64,000 nt of DNA from Symsagittifera roscoffensis (Eukaryota; Xenacoelomorpha; Acoela; Convolutidae), in NCBI RefSeq assembly GCF_963678635.1, contig NC_087067.1:25301547-25365546 (forward strand). The letters are read 5' to 3'. A program made the position numbers and the translations under genes. A model generated the notes under the pieces. That model was not told the DNA's origin. It saw only the letters and a list, made by a program, of their open reading frames with translations, and did no database searches. Positions 45,907 through 57,323 of this stretch are shown piece by piece. Within the stretch, counting starts at the first letter, position 1; each line of letters opens with the position of its first letter.

Positions 45907-46172
45907 ATGTTGAATAGCCATAAAATTAATATGACGTCAATTCAATTTAACTATTCTGATGGAAGCAGTGACTATTCCAAAAGAGGAGCGAGTAATTACT
46001 TAGCCGTCAGTACTTTCCTAATGTTGGCTAAACTTATCCCGTCACTACCTTACAATGTGTTGACATTACTTGCTCTCTCTTACATATTGATCAGCGCAAT
46101 AACTCCCAATTTGGTTAGGGAAAAATTCATTCTGCAAAAGACAAAGACAAATCAGAGACTCATTTTATTCAG
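45907..46172 (+). CDS. possible first exon of a small membrane protein
   Basis: Starts 129 bp from the MSL3 ATG in the opposite direction. About 88 codons, with a hydrophobic stretch (PYNVLTLLALSYILISAI) after a polar N-terminus, ending at a plausible donor TTCAG|GTTAAT; beyond it the frame enters a family B repeat. A second in-frame ATG at 45931 is also possible. I do not recognise the family and found no downstream exon. Confidence 0.3.
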
Positions 46173-46200
46173 GTTAATTATAATAGATTGTCACATTTTT

Positions 46201-46450
46201 TTAGGATTTTCTCGAGTGGGCGGGGGCGGAGTTTCAAAAAATGTTCAAAAATTTTGTCGACCTTTTTTTAGGTCGACCAAATTGATTTTTTGAGCTCCCT
46301 CAAATCTCTATAAAGACCCCATTTTTACCAAATTTTCTAAGCCGCAGGTCAGTTTTTGAAAAAACAGGCGTTTCTAGGCATTTTAGGAACATTTTGACCA
46401 CAAAATCGCCCTCAAAATTAGTATATTTCGGCGCCTTAGGAGCCTCTAGA
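46201..46450 (+). repeat. repeat family B
   Basis: AGGATTTTCTCGAGTGGGCG, a G-rich stretch, TAGGTCGACCAAATTGATTT, TATAAAGACCCCATTTTTAC and a final CGCCTTAGGAGCC, the same order as at 8445. Confidence 0.6.
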
Positions 46451-49400
46451 AAAATTTAGGGGCAGTCAGCCAAAAATGGATATCTCAAAATAGTGGTCGG
46501 CAGGGGTCAGGATTGAAGCTCAGTTTATTTACCGTTTTCATTGCTTCCGGGATCCCGCACGCACATCGGAATCTTTAACTCAAAAGCAGCTAGATCAGTA
46601 ACTCAAAATCCGCAAGATTAACTCAAAAGCCGCTAGATTGTAAAATAGCGAGAAAAAATGGTAAGGTAGTTTCAACAGAGGTGAATTAATTCGCCGCGCC
46701 ACTTGCAAAACAAGAAACTGATAATAAAAATTTAGTAAAATATTCTATATTTAGGAGCCTATTAGGAAAGAGATGAACAAAAAAGCTACGATCTATTACC
46801 GCAAAATAAACTAATGCATAATTACTTCTAATGGGTACTAGGCTGAAAAATAAGCAGACAGACGATAGCGCGAAGAAGCAGAAAATTCGGTTGCAAAAAA
46901 AAATTGCCTCAAGCATGGGTGTTACCATGGCGCCAAATGCCAAGAAACTTTCATTGAATTTGAATTAATATAAAGCAAAATTAAAACATTCTAACACTTT
47001 CACGAGCGACATCACCGACAAAAGTTCTTAGCAAGGAATGATTGAGACTTGCATGATTGACACTTGACCAAATAAGAAAAAACTAGGTCAACAGGTGTTT
47101 TACACTTCTGCCGGGACCTCTGAACACTTAAGTCCATTTTTGATATTAAAAGTCATTCACGTTTAACGAATGATTGACAATTTACAAGGCTTTCTCCATA
47201 AATAGCTTTCGTACCAGCTTTCGATAATTATCTTAATAAATACTGAGGAAAAATCTTAACGAAAAAAATTATGAACAAAAAAGCCGTGTAACTATACAAA
47301 AAGGTAAGGCTTTCACTCTATCTAAGTGCCTACCCTATATCGAAAAAATGCCTCCTATGTTAACCAATTGAATAATCAATTCCAGTAGTCTATTGTCCAG
47401 TCTGGACAACTTCAACAGTTTTCCAAAATCAATAAGTAACCACCCTGGTGATTCTGGTATCCCTTGACAATTTTTTTATCAACTCCCGGTCCTGTCCAAT
47501 GCAGGACCAACCGTGGGAAGGGTGATGTCATCAATTTCGCCGCAGCCCGTCCCACCATGAGGGGCGGATGACTCTGGGAACCCTCCAACCGTAACCGAAG
47601 TGGGATTCGAACGCATGACACTTGACAGTACTCTTGGTCGCAAGTGTAACACTTATCCAAATTTCTAGAAATAAGTCATTTGGTTCGCATATATATGCAC
47701 AAATCTTACTTGAATTAAGTTATAAAAGTTGCCTGGTCAATCATAATTTTTCCGAGATACTGGCATTTCTGTAACAATTTGAACTTTCAAGTTGATGCAG
47801 TTCAACTTTTGCACAAAAAACCTTAAAAGCTCTTCAATTACGAATAACTAAAATTAAAAAAACATGTCAAGTGCATCAACTATTGAAAAAATTTAAAGAT
47901 GGCTAGATTCATAGACTGAATTGATAAAAACACAATTCAATAATCATTTTTCATTTTGAAAACCTTCACACGTAGTAATATCACGTAAAAATGAGAAATT
48001 TTGCGTATATGAACGATTTGAAACGAGTATCCAGCCTCATCAATTCAATTTGGAAAAAAAATTGAGCTTCATTGAATCACTAGCGGCACGCTAAGAAAAT
48101 AATGAAAATTTTGCTTGAATTCAACACCCTTAACTATGCGAAAAAAATCCCAGATGAAAATGTATTTTCAATTTCGAGCTTATTCCATCAATAATTTTCA
48201 AATTGTGTTAGTTAGAAATCGAAGTTTGTCTGGAGGAACAAACCAACTCAGCAAAAATCTTCCGCTACATTCTTTGAAAGTCAGAATTAGACAGACTGCC
48301 TTTATTTGGTAACTGTTGACAAGTTTATGAATGTAAAATACGGATGATAAACTTTTTTCATGTTTAAAAATTTTAAAACTAGATAGCATATTCCTTTCCA
48401 TGAATTTTGGTAACAACTTGAAAGTGGCGTTAATTTCTAAAATTAGAGACAAAACCTGGCCAATCAACGATCAAAGCCAGAACACGCAGAAAAAAATCAA
48501 CAGAAAAAAATCTTAAATAATCTTACTTCTTCAACTACCGGAGATAAGATATTCGTATTTTTTAGGGTTCAACGGGAATTCAACCCTGAAACATGGTAGT
48601 CGGTCAAATTAATTCACTTAAACTGTCAATTTTGAAACTCTATTTTTTCCTGTAGAAAAAATCGAAGATAAACAAGGATAGCCGTTTACTATGCAAGTAG
48701 CACCGAGTGTTCCGACCATAAACCTAAAAAATAACTAAAAAAATTAGTGTCATTTTTTTCTGCGTGGTGCAATAAAAGGATCTCAAAGAAAAGTACAACT
48801 TAGGCATATTTTACACTCATACTAAAATAGACAAATTGGACAACAAATTTTACAGGAAGAAGACAATAAAAACAAAAAACCATTATAACATTTTTTAAAA
48901 AAAATCAACTTTTTTGCAGAAATTTATTGATTCCCAATGTGGCGCTGAAAAATCTAACAACTCGAGTAAAACTAAATTTTAACTACTTAAATTAAGCAAC
49001 AACACAGAAGCGAAGCTGAGCTTTGCATCACTTGTGATACAAATATGAATGATATGAAAAACAAATAAAAAAAATAATAAAAAAATCGTTTTTGTCTATA
49101 AAAATTGCAAAAGCCCAAAATATCCCAAACAAATTTGCCTGCACCATTAAAAACCCTACAAAGAGCTCTGGGAATGCTATAAAGAAGCCATGTTTTCAAA
49201 GAAGTCCTCTCTGCGGAACTTAGCTGACAAAAATAAGCAGACAATAATCTAACTTAGCTAAAACTTCCTATTTACAAAAAAAGTCTCAACTGGAATCAAA
49301 CTCACGGGCTTTGTCGTCTCAAGCATGAGGGTTACAACAACTTGGTGCAAAGCTGAACTATTGAGCTAGGGGAATTAGGCCGACAAAAATAAACAGACAG

Positions 49401-50789
49401 ATGATAATCCGAAAAAGCACAAAAACGTTAGTTTGCAAAAAAGGCCCGACCGCATTCAAACCGCAAATATTTGCCACCTCAAGCAGTTGGTTTACCTCTA
49501 CGCCAGATGCTTGATTGGAGTTGAATTTATAATTACCAAGGGGTAACAACGTCGAAAAACATGAGTAGAAACCCTTTATGCCGAAAAGAGATTCAGAAAA
49601 ATTCTAAACAAAAAAAATTTCAAGTACTTTTTCCCGTCAGAGCACACACACACGCACACAAAAACTTGTTTCAGAATTAAAGACGCAATAAGAGACCGCT
49701 AAGTCGATATTAATTAGGCCCAAATTTATTGAGCCGATAAGACGAAAAAAAAGGAAATTTTAACATATCGAGTTGGTTAAATTACATGCAATGCGAAAAA
49801 CAAAATTCGATTCCGCTGGATTTTTAAAATGCTATAAAAACTGCAGTTTAAATTGTTAACAGCTAAAAAACCAATTCTTAGATGTGACAACTAAGACGAT
49901 AAAACATAAGCAGACAAAATTAGGCCGAAATTTTCTTGAACCGGAACATTAACCATTTGAACAACAATTGGTACTGGGCAGATTCGAACCCAGGACCTTT
50001 TCCGTCCCAGGCGTATTTGTTACCACCAGGCTAAGCGTACAATAGACACTAAAAACTTTGAATTGATTATGAACCAAGGTACCAGCAGTTCAATGAGGTC
50101 TTTACAGGAAAAAAGTATAGAAGCAATTGCAATACCCTTGCTATCGCAAGATTAATAAGCTATGTAATTTTTCACTGCATAAACAAGCCTGCTCGCTCAC
50201 TTTTCGCGCTCGAAATTAGACAAAAATTAGACCGGTTTTTGTTGACACTGGAATTTTTCTAATTCGTTAGAACCATGACTAAAAGTGCTTTATTATGATA
50301 TATTACTCAAACCTGTCCGATGATTATTTGTGGGATTTGATTATGCGGGGAAAACAAAAAACATACCCGAAAACAAAGTTCCTCGCAATGTTTCAAATGG
50401 TCAGAACAAAAATCTGATCTTAGGGCAACGATATCTGACAGGTATAAAACACTTCAAAACGATTCATCAAAAAATGCTTCAATCGCTTCAATCAATAAAA
50501 GTCGCAACAATGACTGCTTTTTAATTGGTTGAACTTTTAGGATCTTCTCAGAATGAATATTTACTGGGCTACTTCTCTACTCCTTGAAACCAGATATAAT
50601 CTAGTGTAAATTTTAAACTGACGGATAAGTAAGACAATAAAAGAATGCAAATAATTTATACCAATTGCAAATCTATAATATTCATGAAACTATTTTAAAC
50701 ATGGGATCAAAAACTCGTGCGCAGCTTTATATGTAGCGGAAGGGAAGGTCCTTTGGAATTTCTTTTAGCTTTTGGGATTTGGAAAAAGT
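46450..50789. other. intergenic, SINE-rich
   Basis: No gene recognised between MSL3/ORF45907 and DNAJC16. TRNA-like antisense segments lie near 46860–46950, 47570–47660 (GGGATTCGAACGCATGAC), 49255–49400 and 49370–49560. A family E motif is at 49001–49035 and family G at 50300–50420. Confidence 0.5.
49880..50160 (-). repeat. tRNA-derived SINE (family F)
   Basis: GATTCGAACCCAGGACCTTT (antisense B box) at about 49981, then CGTATTTGTTACCACCAGGC; the tail GCAATACCCTTGCTATCGCA matches the copy at 30285. Confidence 0.6.
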
Positions 50790-52733
50790 TCACTGATTGG
50801 AGCAAGTGGATTCTGGCGATTCATTTGTAGCACTGCTTGAAGCATGGCTGGAATTTGAAGGCTCGTTTAAATCTTCCTGACTTTCTTCAACTTCATTCGC
50901 TTTTCTTTGTCTTACATCATTTCTTCCACTTGAAAACTTTTCTCCGGTTCCTGAGAGTCTGTAACTTGAATCCGAGTCTCCTCTACGAATAGCAGCCGAA
51001 TATTTATCATTTAAAGTTCTTCTTTGATAGTTTGAGTTCCCGTTTGGCAAGGACGTAACCGAAGAAAACGCACTAACTAAGCTTCCTCCGAAAATGAAAA
51101 GCATCATTACCAGAACTGACATCACTATAAATCCATCTTCAGAATTAATCATCCAATTAAGCCATTCCCACACAACACCCACTGAATCAAGAATTGTATC
51201 TGCTAATTTACGAATGGCTCTCATCAAAAATCCTGGAGCTTCCTCGTCATTTATGGTACCAAACTTCGCGCTCGTAGACAACTTGGTTCGACCAGAAGCG
51301 ACATTTATCAGGAATCCCTCAATATTTTCATATGCATGAGGCGAGTTCCAATTCTGCCATTTGAAGTACGCTTCGTGATCTGATATTCTAAGCAAAGTCA
51401 CAATTTGCGGTTTCCCACTGTACGAATAGTTCAGAGCTGCAAGAAACTCGCTTTGAGTATTTTCAGGAGCTATATAAGAAAAGGTTGTTTTTTGAATGTA
51501 AGGCAAACCAGATTTCTTCATTTTTTCAATTTGAGAAACATATGGGCTAATTTCAGTGAAGTATGGGTGAACAAAAACAACACAGTATTTTCTGTTACTA
51601 ATTGAAGTTACTGTTGGACAAATATTGTCAAAAATAACTTGATTTGATAGCCTTGGGAACTTGACTAGTTTGTGGTTTTCAACCAGAGCAAAAGTGGCTG
51701 AATAAGTAGCAGCTCTGTTCACAATTTCTACTGGTCTATCATTTGAAATATAAATGGATACCATTCCATTTCGCCCAAGAAACTCGTTTTCATTATCTCG
51801 ATAATCCTTGGCGCTTACAAACCCAAACGCGTGACTCTTCTGCTTCGAAAAAGCCAAAATTTTAAGCCAGTTTGGAGGTACCTTCAAGTCTCCGTATATT
51901 ATAACTCTCGGTTTATTATCACTAACTAAACTATCCAGAAAAGTCTTGATGTCAGCTTTTGAGTTCAAATTCTGAATTGGAACGCTTGGAATTTGCTCGA
52001 ACAAGAACTGTTCTATGCTTGCGCTGGCCCATTCGCGTCTTTGATACAATCTAACCCTTCCATTTACAACTGCAAGAACTGAAGGCACTCTTGAGAGTCC
52101 AAGTTTGTACACTAAAGATCTATCAACATCTGCATCTGCAGTCACAAATCGGATCCCTTTGTCTTTGTACGAATTGTGAAGTTGGTCAAACATTTTTCTC
52201 ACTATTTTACAATTTCCACACCAGTCTGAGTATGCGTACAATAGGTACACGTGACTGTAACTTCCAGGAAGGACATCACGTTCATATACATGACGATTTA
52301 TTAATAATTCATCTGGTTCTGAGTCGAAAAATGAGGAGAAAGGACCCCCTCTGAATCCCCGACCAGGACCTCCGCGACCCCCTCCCCCGCCGAAAAAATC
52401 CGAGAACGGGAACCCCCCGTAGCCGCCTTGTCTACTATGCCCCTGTGGGTTATCGTCTGTGGTTCCAAACTGATCGTAGTTTCTTCGTTTTTCTTCATCT
52501 GTCAGAAGTTCGTACGCCTTACCAATTTCAACAAACTTAGCTTCGGCTTCTGGACTTTTGTTTTTATCTGGATGCCATTCACGAGCCAGTTTCTTGTACG
52601 CTTTTTTGATTTCCTGGCCAGTTGCTTGACGACTAACGCCAAGTACTTCGTATGGATTGTATCCTGCTGTTAACACTACCAATAGCAAGACCAGTAGTAA
52701 CTTAAAACATTGTAAAGAAGTTAACGGGTCCAT
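50790..52733 (-). CDS. DNAJC16: DNAJC16, ER J-domain/thioredoxin-fold membrane protein
   Basis: 647 residues in one uninterrupted frame (human about 780). N-terminal signal sequence (about 1–24, [10 protein letters not shown]), J domain about 25–90 with HPD at 54–56 (WHPDKN) for stimulating Hsp70 ATPase, Gly/Phe-rich linker about 103–135, thioredoxin-like domain with C172-GN-C175 (WCGNC), further redox-inactive Trx-like segments, a transmembrane helix near 533–555 ([16 protein letters not shown]) and a polar Ser/Asn-rich tail, probably cytosolic. The order signal–J–Trx–TM is that of DNAJC16 (ERdj8); DNAJC10 lacks the transmembrane helix. A TTTTTAG acceptor-like site lies 6 nt before the ATG. 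Confidence 0.92.
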   Translation of the reverse strand: MDPLTSLQCFKLLLVLLLVVLTAGYNPYEVLGVSRQATGQEIKKAYKKLAREWHPDKNKSPEAEAKFVEIGKAYELLTDEEKRRNYDQFGTTDDNPQGHSRQGGYGGFPFSDFFGGGGGRGGPGRGFRGGPFSSFFDSEPDELLINRHVYERDVLPGSYSHVYLLYAYSDWCGNCKIVRKMFDQLHNSYKDKGIRFVTADADVDRSLVYKLGLSRVPSVLAVVNGRVRLYQRREWASASIEQFLFEQIPSVPIQNLNSKADIKTFLDSLVSDNKPRVIIYGDLKVPPNWLKILAFSKQKSHAFGFVSAKDYRDNENEFLGRNGMVSIYISNDRPVEIVNRAATYSATFALVENHKLVKFPRLSNQVIFDNICPTVTSISNRKYCVVFVHPYFTEISPYVSQIEKMKKSGLPYIQKTTFSYIAPENTQSEFLAALNYSYSGKPQIVTLLRISDHEAYFKWQNWNSPHAYENIEGFLINVASGRTKLSTSAKFGTINDEEAPGFLMRAIRKLADTILDSVGVVWEWLNWMINSEDGFIVMSVLVMMLFIFGGSLVSAFSSVTSLPNGNSNYQRRTLNDKYSAAIRRGDSDSSYRLSGTGEKFSSGRNDVRQRKANEVEESQEDLNEPSNSSHASSSATNESPESTCSNQ

Positions 52734-52739
52734 AGCAAA

Positions 52740-52960
52740 CTAAAAACATTCAAATGTTACAACGTTCACTGTAAATCATAACAGATATCTGATCATAATT
52801 TTGACTGCTTTATTCAAAATCACTCGGGGAAAAAAAATCCAATCGAGAATTATTGTAAAATCCTTCACAAGCACCCTCATTATTATATTTCATTTAGGAA
52901 TAAGTTTCACTGATGTGCGTGGAAAAAATCTGGCAGCAAAACAACCAAATCGGCAAAAAA
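52740..52960. other. DNAJC16 upstream sequence
   Basis: Contains GTTTTTAG immediately upstream of the DNAJC16 start (AG at 52741–52740). No TATA box was noticed. Confidence 0.3.
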
Positions 52961-52963
52961 GAA

Positions 52964-53950
52964 AAGAGTAATGAACACAAGGAAACTCAAAAAAGACTTG
53001 TTTTTTGAAAAACCTTCAACTTTTCGGAAAAAAAACAAATGGATTTAAAGCTGTTTGATTTTGTATAACAATTTATGATTGACACTTTTTTTGATTAAAA
53101 ATAACCCAATTTGAGGAAAATGAATCAATAGGTAAAATTTTATTTCGCTGCGAAATCTGATACACTAGTGCGCAAAATTAAGCGCAAATTCAAGTTTTTA
53201 CTTTCTTAAACACATTTTGTGTCCATACTGGACAACATTTACTTCGATTTTCTGCAAAAGTTTTACATACACCAAGAGCAAATGATCTAAGCTACTTTCT
53301 ATGAAACTATCGGCATTTGATTTCAATGACTTACCAATGTAATCCTGGTCTGAAAATGCCAGAGTTTTTCATCTGCACTTAAATTTTCGATCAGAGTGAA
53401 AAATTATGTTACAGCCGAGCTTAAAAAAATTCTCACACTGGTTATTTCAATTTTCTCGCACAGAATTTTTCACGTCGCCTGAACAAATTTTTTACTCCGC
53501 TTATTCGAGAAAGAGTTCACTACGACGCAAAACTTAGTGCTGATGAGGAAAATTGGCATTTTCAGACCCTAATTATATTGGTAAGTCTTTGAAACCAAAC
53601 ATTGATAGTTTCATGGATGCTAGCTCTGATGATTCGCTTTTGGTCTACATAGAAGCTTTGCTGACAATCGAAATAAATTTTGTCCAAAATGGGCATTAAA
53701 AAAGGCATGTTAGAGAGTAAAAACCTAGATTTGGGCTTCTTTTTGTCCACTACTGTAATTAATTTCCATTTTCCAAATTAGAAGTGGATCAAAATTTCGT
53801 GACCTTAACAATTTTGCTGTTCGATAGTCGATTTTGCCTTCCTTTACACAAAAGAAACAAAGCGAACAAATTTTCAGACTTTTTCCCGAAAAAAAAATCA
53901 CCAAGACCTATCTTTACATAAGAGTACTCACAACGCTCATTACTCGTAAA
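52964..53950 (+). mobile_element. family A element split by a nested insertion
   Basis: Head AAAAGAGTAATGAACACAAG, end ACGCTCATTACTCG. The element is interrupted between 53160 and 53758 by an unrelated foldback element; joining the flanks restores the family A order. Confidence 0.65.
53161..53757. mobile_element. nested Tc1/mariner-like foldback MITE
   Basis: 597 bp ending in TACACTAGTG and CACTACTGTA, inverted with one mismatch and bounded by TA, the Tc1/mariner target. Long internal arms pair, for example GGTCTGAAAATGCCA near 53350 with TGGCATTTTCAGACC near 53557. No transposase. Confidence 0.65.
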
Positions 53951-54950
53951 AAAGATCTTCGAAGTTTTCTAGGAAACTCGACAAAATTACTCGGAAAAAT
54001 AGTTCCACATTAACTATTAACTTATGCAGCTTCTACTGATTCTCCTCAAAAAGCAAATTGAAGGCTGGTAGCATCTAAAAATTGCAATAACTAAAGATAA
54101 AAACAAACTAAAACTGTAGGTAGCTACACGTAAAGTTCGACATATCAAAACAGCCTGTTCAACTTAGCAATATTTCTTAAATTATAAGAAAAAATAGAAT
54201 GGAACTGAATGCAAGGATAAAAAATAAGCTCGATGCATCCAACCGAGTTTTATAAATGGAATTTTTTAGAGAAAATCAAAATTAAGGGTCCCGAATTTTT
54301 TTCACTACAAAAAAAACTTTCTTTGTTACGCGGTTAGATAATAATCAGCTAAAACCGCTTATGTCCCTAGAAAATAGCTGATAATTAAACACCAAAATCT
54401 AAACAAGGATAGCCGGTTATTGTGCAAGTAGCACAGAATGCTCAGACCATAGTCTTAAAATAGACTTAGTCTCATTATTTTCGGCGTGGTGTGATGAAAA
54501 GAGCTAAACGAAAAACTAGCGATTAGGCACATTCGACAGTCATAGTAAAATAAGCAAATTGAAAAACAACTTTCGCACAAAACTGACAAGAAAAACGAAA
54601 ACATATGTCTTGATATAAATTCATTCTAGGAAAGCATGCCAGACACTTGAAATACTCAACAAAAATTACGAAAAAAAACAAAGGTGACAATCTTTGAGCA
54701 GACACATGTTGAGCCGAAAAAAATGTTTTTTTTAAACGAAGTTTAAAGTCCTATCTTAAAAAACAATGGACAACAATTGAACTTGTAACTATAATGAAGT
54801 TGTTTACAGCACAAGAAAAATCAGTGATGCAGCAACAATCTTTGACCACTTGAACCACATCTATACACATCTTTGACCACATCTATACACATATTTTTCC
54901 GGAAACCAGAATGCACAACATCAACAATTCAATTTTCTCGAAATGTTTTT
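53951..54950. other. intergenic, nothing recognised
   Basis: AT-rich; short pieces resemble 48660–48780 (CAAGGATAGCCG, GTGCAAGTAGCAC), so an old repeat is likely. Confidence 0.35.
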
Positions 54951-54959
54951 TTTTCAATT

Positions 54960-55200
54960 TCCTCAAAAAAAATCAAGGTCCGGCAACGACTCGAACTCCA
55001 ATCCTTAGGGTATAAAGGCAACTGCTTTACCTCTAGGCCAAGTACGAAGCAACCTGGAAGATGTTTAAAGAAGAAAGAAGTGTGAAAAGAAGCCAGCTGC
55101 ACAGTCCGCGGGTGATTTAGCTGATTTTGTTAAACTAGTTGTTAACTAGAAAAAAAGTCTATATTCCAGTTTGATAACGCTTGCTAATCGCCAGAGTGAA
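54960..55200 (-). repeat. tRNA-derived SINE
   Basis: Minus strand: GGCCTAGAGGTAAAGCAGTT and GGATTGGAGTTCGAGTCGTT, like the copy at 40125. The tail around GTCTATATTCCAGTTTGATA recurs near 63450. Confidence 0.55.
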
Positions 55201-55284
55201 CACTAATAATGGTAACTGTCTACATCTCAAACGTAACTTCACCTGGAGGTCCGTTACCAGTACTTCAACTTGAACAGCTTAAAC

Positions 55285-55590
55285 CGGCATGGAGCCCTTT
55301 CGTTCATCTTATCAACGAATCGATTAATTCTTCTATTTTACCGCCCTGTTTCAAAAAAGTGTTTGTATAGCCTCACCTCGAGAAACCAAATCTAGACTCT
55401 GAACAATTGTCGTCATATCGACCGTTTTCTAATCTCTGTTTTTCACCAAAATTTTCGAGAAAATTCTTTGTGATCAAATCAAGGAATAGCATGCAACAAA
55501 CATTTTGCTAGATACTCGCCAATGAGCTCACAAAAAGACTTATTCGACTGAGACCGCCTTATTAAAATTTTTTCTGATATGATGGTAAAT
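55285..55590 (+). pseudogene. reverse-transcriptase remnant of a non-LTR retrotransposon
   Basis: One frame reads HLINESINSSILPPCFKKV, then after a stop PHLEKPNLDSEQLSSYRPF and SNLCFSPKF. This is the SYRPISNL–SKI block of LINE reverse transcriptases (Jockey/CR1/RTE type). Stops and a degraded end show it is dead. An ATGATGATGACGATGATG tract at 55908–55926 may be its 3' tail. Confidence 0.6.
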
Positions 55591-56274
55591 CGACGCGTTC
55601 TATCAAAAGTAAAAACAGCATACGGAATTCTTTTTTGAGTGCCGTTATCTTAGTAAAAAAAAACTGCTGAGGAAAATTAGAAAAGAAAAATCTTAGAAAA
55701 ACTTCAAAGCTGGTCTCTAAATGCAGCTTTTTAGAATGTATTTTACGCTGTTTGATAGCTTAAATTACAATTTTGACAAACCGACGGGCATTCATAGCCA
55801 AAAACGAAAACAGATTTAGGCCTCTATTTAATTTGTATATACAGAATAATCAATGCCACGAACGAAAGCAGTTGCCCAACACCAAAGAATTGCTGTATAA
55901 ACAACCAAATGATGATGACGATGATGACCGACAGCATACAACTGCACATTACACACAATAAATCAGAAGCTCTCATATGACCAGTTGGTGTGTATAACAA
56001 TTATTTTTATTGATTTAGATTCTTGTTAAACTTGATTCATTTCATCAAACCGGGCAATTTTTCTTCGCTCCCACCAATTATTTGATCAGACTACTCTAAT
56101 AATTAACATAAATGACTGTTTTTTTATGAAACTTTAGGAGAAATCATGACAATATTGGAAACTAAATCAGAAAAATCATGGAGCCTGAAAAGAATTTGAG
56201 CAGTTTAATTTTGAGCCCAGATTTGAATTTGCACCCCACCATTATCTTGTCAATTTCAAACTTATTGAAAAAAA

Positions 56275-56868
56275 AAGACTGCTCGTATCAGGGCGAAGCC
56301 CTGAATGTTCCCACTGCCTTTTAAGGTTTGTAGAGTAGTAGTAACATCAAAAAATTAAATGCAATGAAAAATGAAAAAAAAAAATTCTAAAATTTGATTT
56401 TTTTTATGAAATCATCCCCCCACACGCCGTATAAAGTACAAAAGAATAGATTTCGCTCATTGTAACATATCAATTATGGCAAATACGCTTCTTTAAACCA
56501 TTTTGGAACAATTTCAAAGACGAATTAAATCTCCGCTTACGCGTTAATAGCGCGAAATATATCGCGCGTTAATTGTCCCAAATTGGCCAAAATGTCAATT
56601 TGTTTACACCCATAACTTTACAAACAATGATCACAGGTGAAATATCTTTCCGGATTTAAACTCAGTTTAACAATACTTTTAGAATGACAAAAGAAATCCC
56701 GTGATATGAAAAATGATGAGGGTGAAATATCTTTTCAAATTTGAGCTCAGGACAACAATACCTTTCGAATGATATAAAAAAATTCCGTCAAAAATGGCTA
56801 GTTAAAAAGTCAAAAATTGTCTGAAGAAAAAAAACCACCCCGAGCACAAATATTCCGCTACTTCCGTA
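56275..56868 (+). repeat. repeat family D
   Basis: AAGACTGCTCGTATCAGGGC to CACAAATATTCCGCTACTTC, with the GCGTTAATAGCGCG/CGCGCGTTAA inverted motif near 56540–56572. Best full-length copy. Confidence 0.6.
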
Positions 56869-57186
56869 TCGAAAGTCGGAACAAAAATTTTTTAAAAATT
56901 ACATTGCGAAAAAAGAAACTAGAAGGATTTAACTTGTCGCGCAGTAACAGATGTAAGATAAAGCCCGTAGATAAAATTGTAAATATGTATTTAATTGGGC
57001 TCATGGATAAACAGACGTATTTCAACATTCATATAAAATCTTAGAAAACGTTTGCAGCTGTAACAATTTCTATTGGTGCATTGGCATTTCAACATGCCAA
57101 CATAGGAACTACTGAAAACTGTGTCAAGTAAAACGCCAGTTAAGAAGTGTTTACATAAATTACAACTCCTCTGAAGAAAGACACCT

Positions 57187-57203
57187 TTTATTACATCTTT
57201 ATT
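57187..57203 (-). terminator. polyadenylation signals of the CEP89-like gene
   Basis: Two AATAAA hexamers on the minus strand (57203–57198 and 57192–57187), about 125 bp after the stop. Confidence 0.55.
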
Positions 57204-57323
57204 ATGTACGATATAATACATTCTTATCCAAGTATTTAATACACTATTTACAACTAAAGATGACAATTTGAAAGATGAATATGTACATTTAAGAGTCATT
57301 TGAGAGTGTATTGGATTTCAAAC

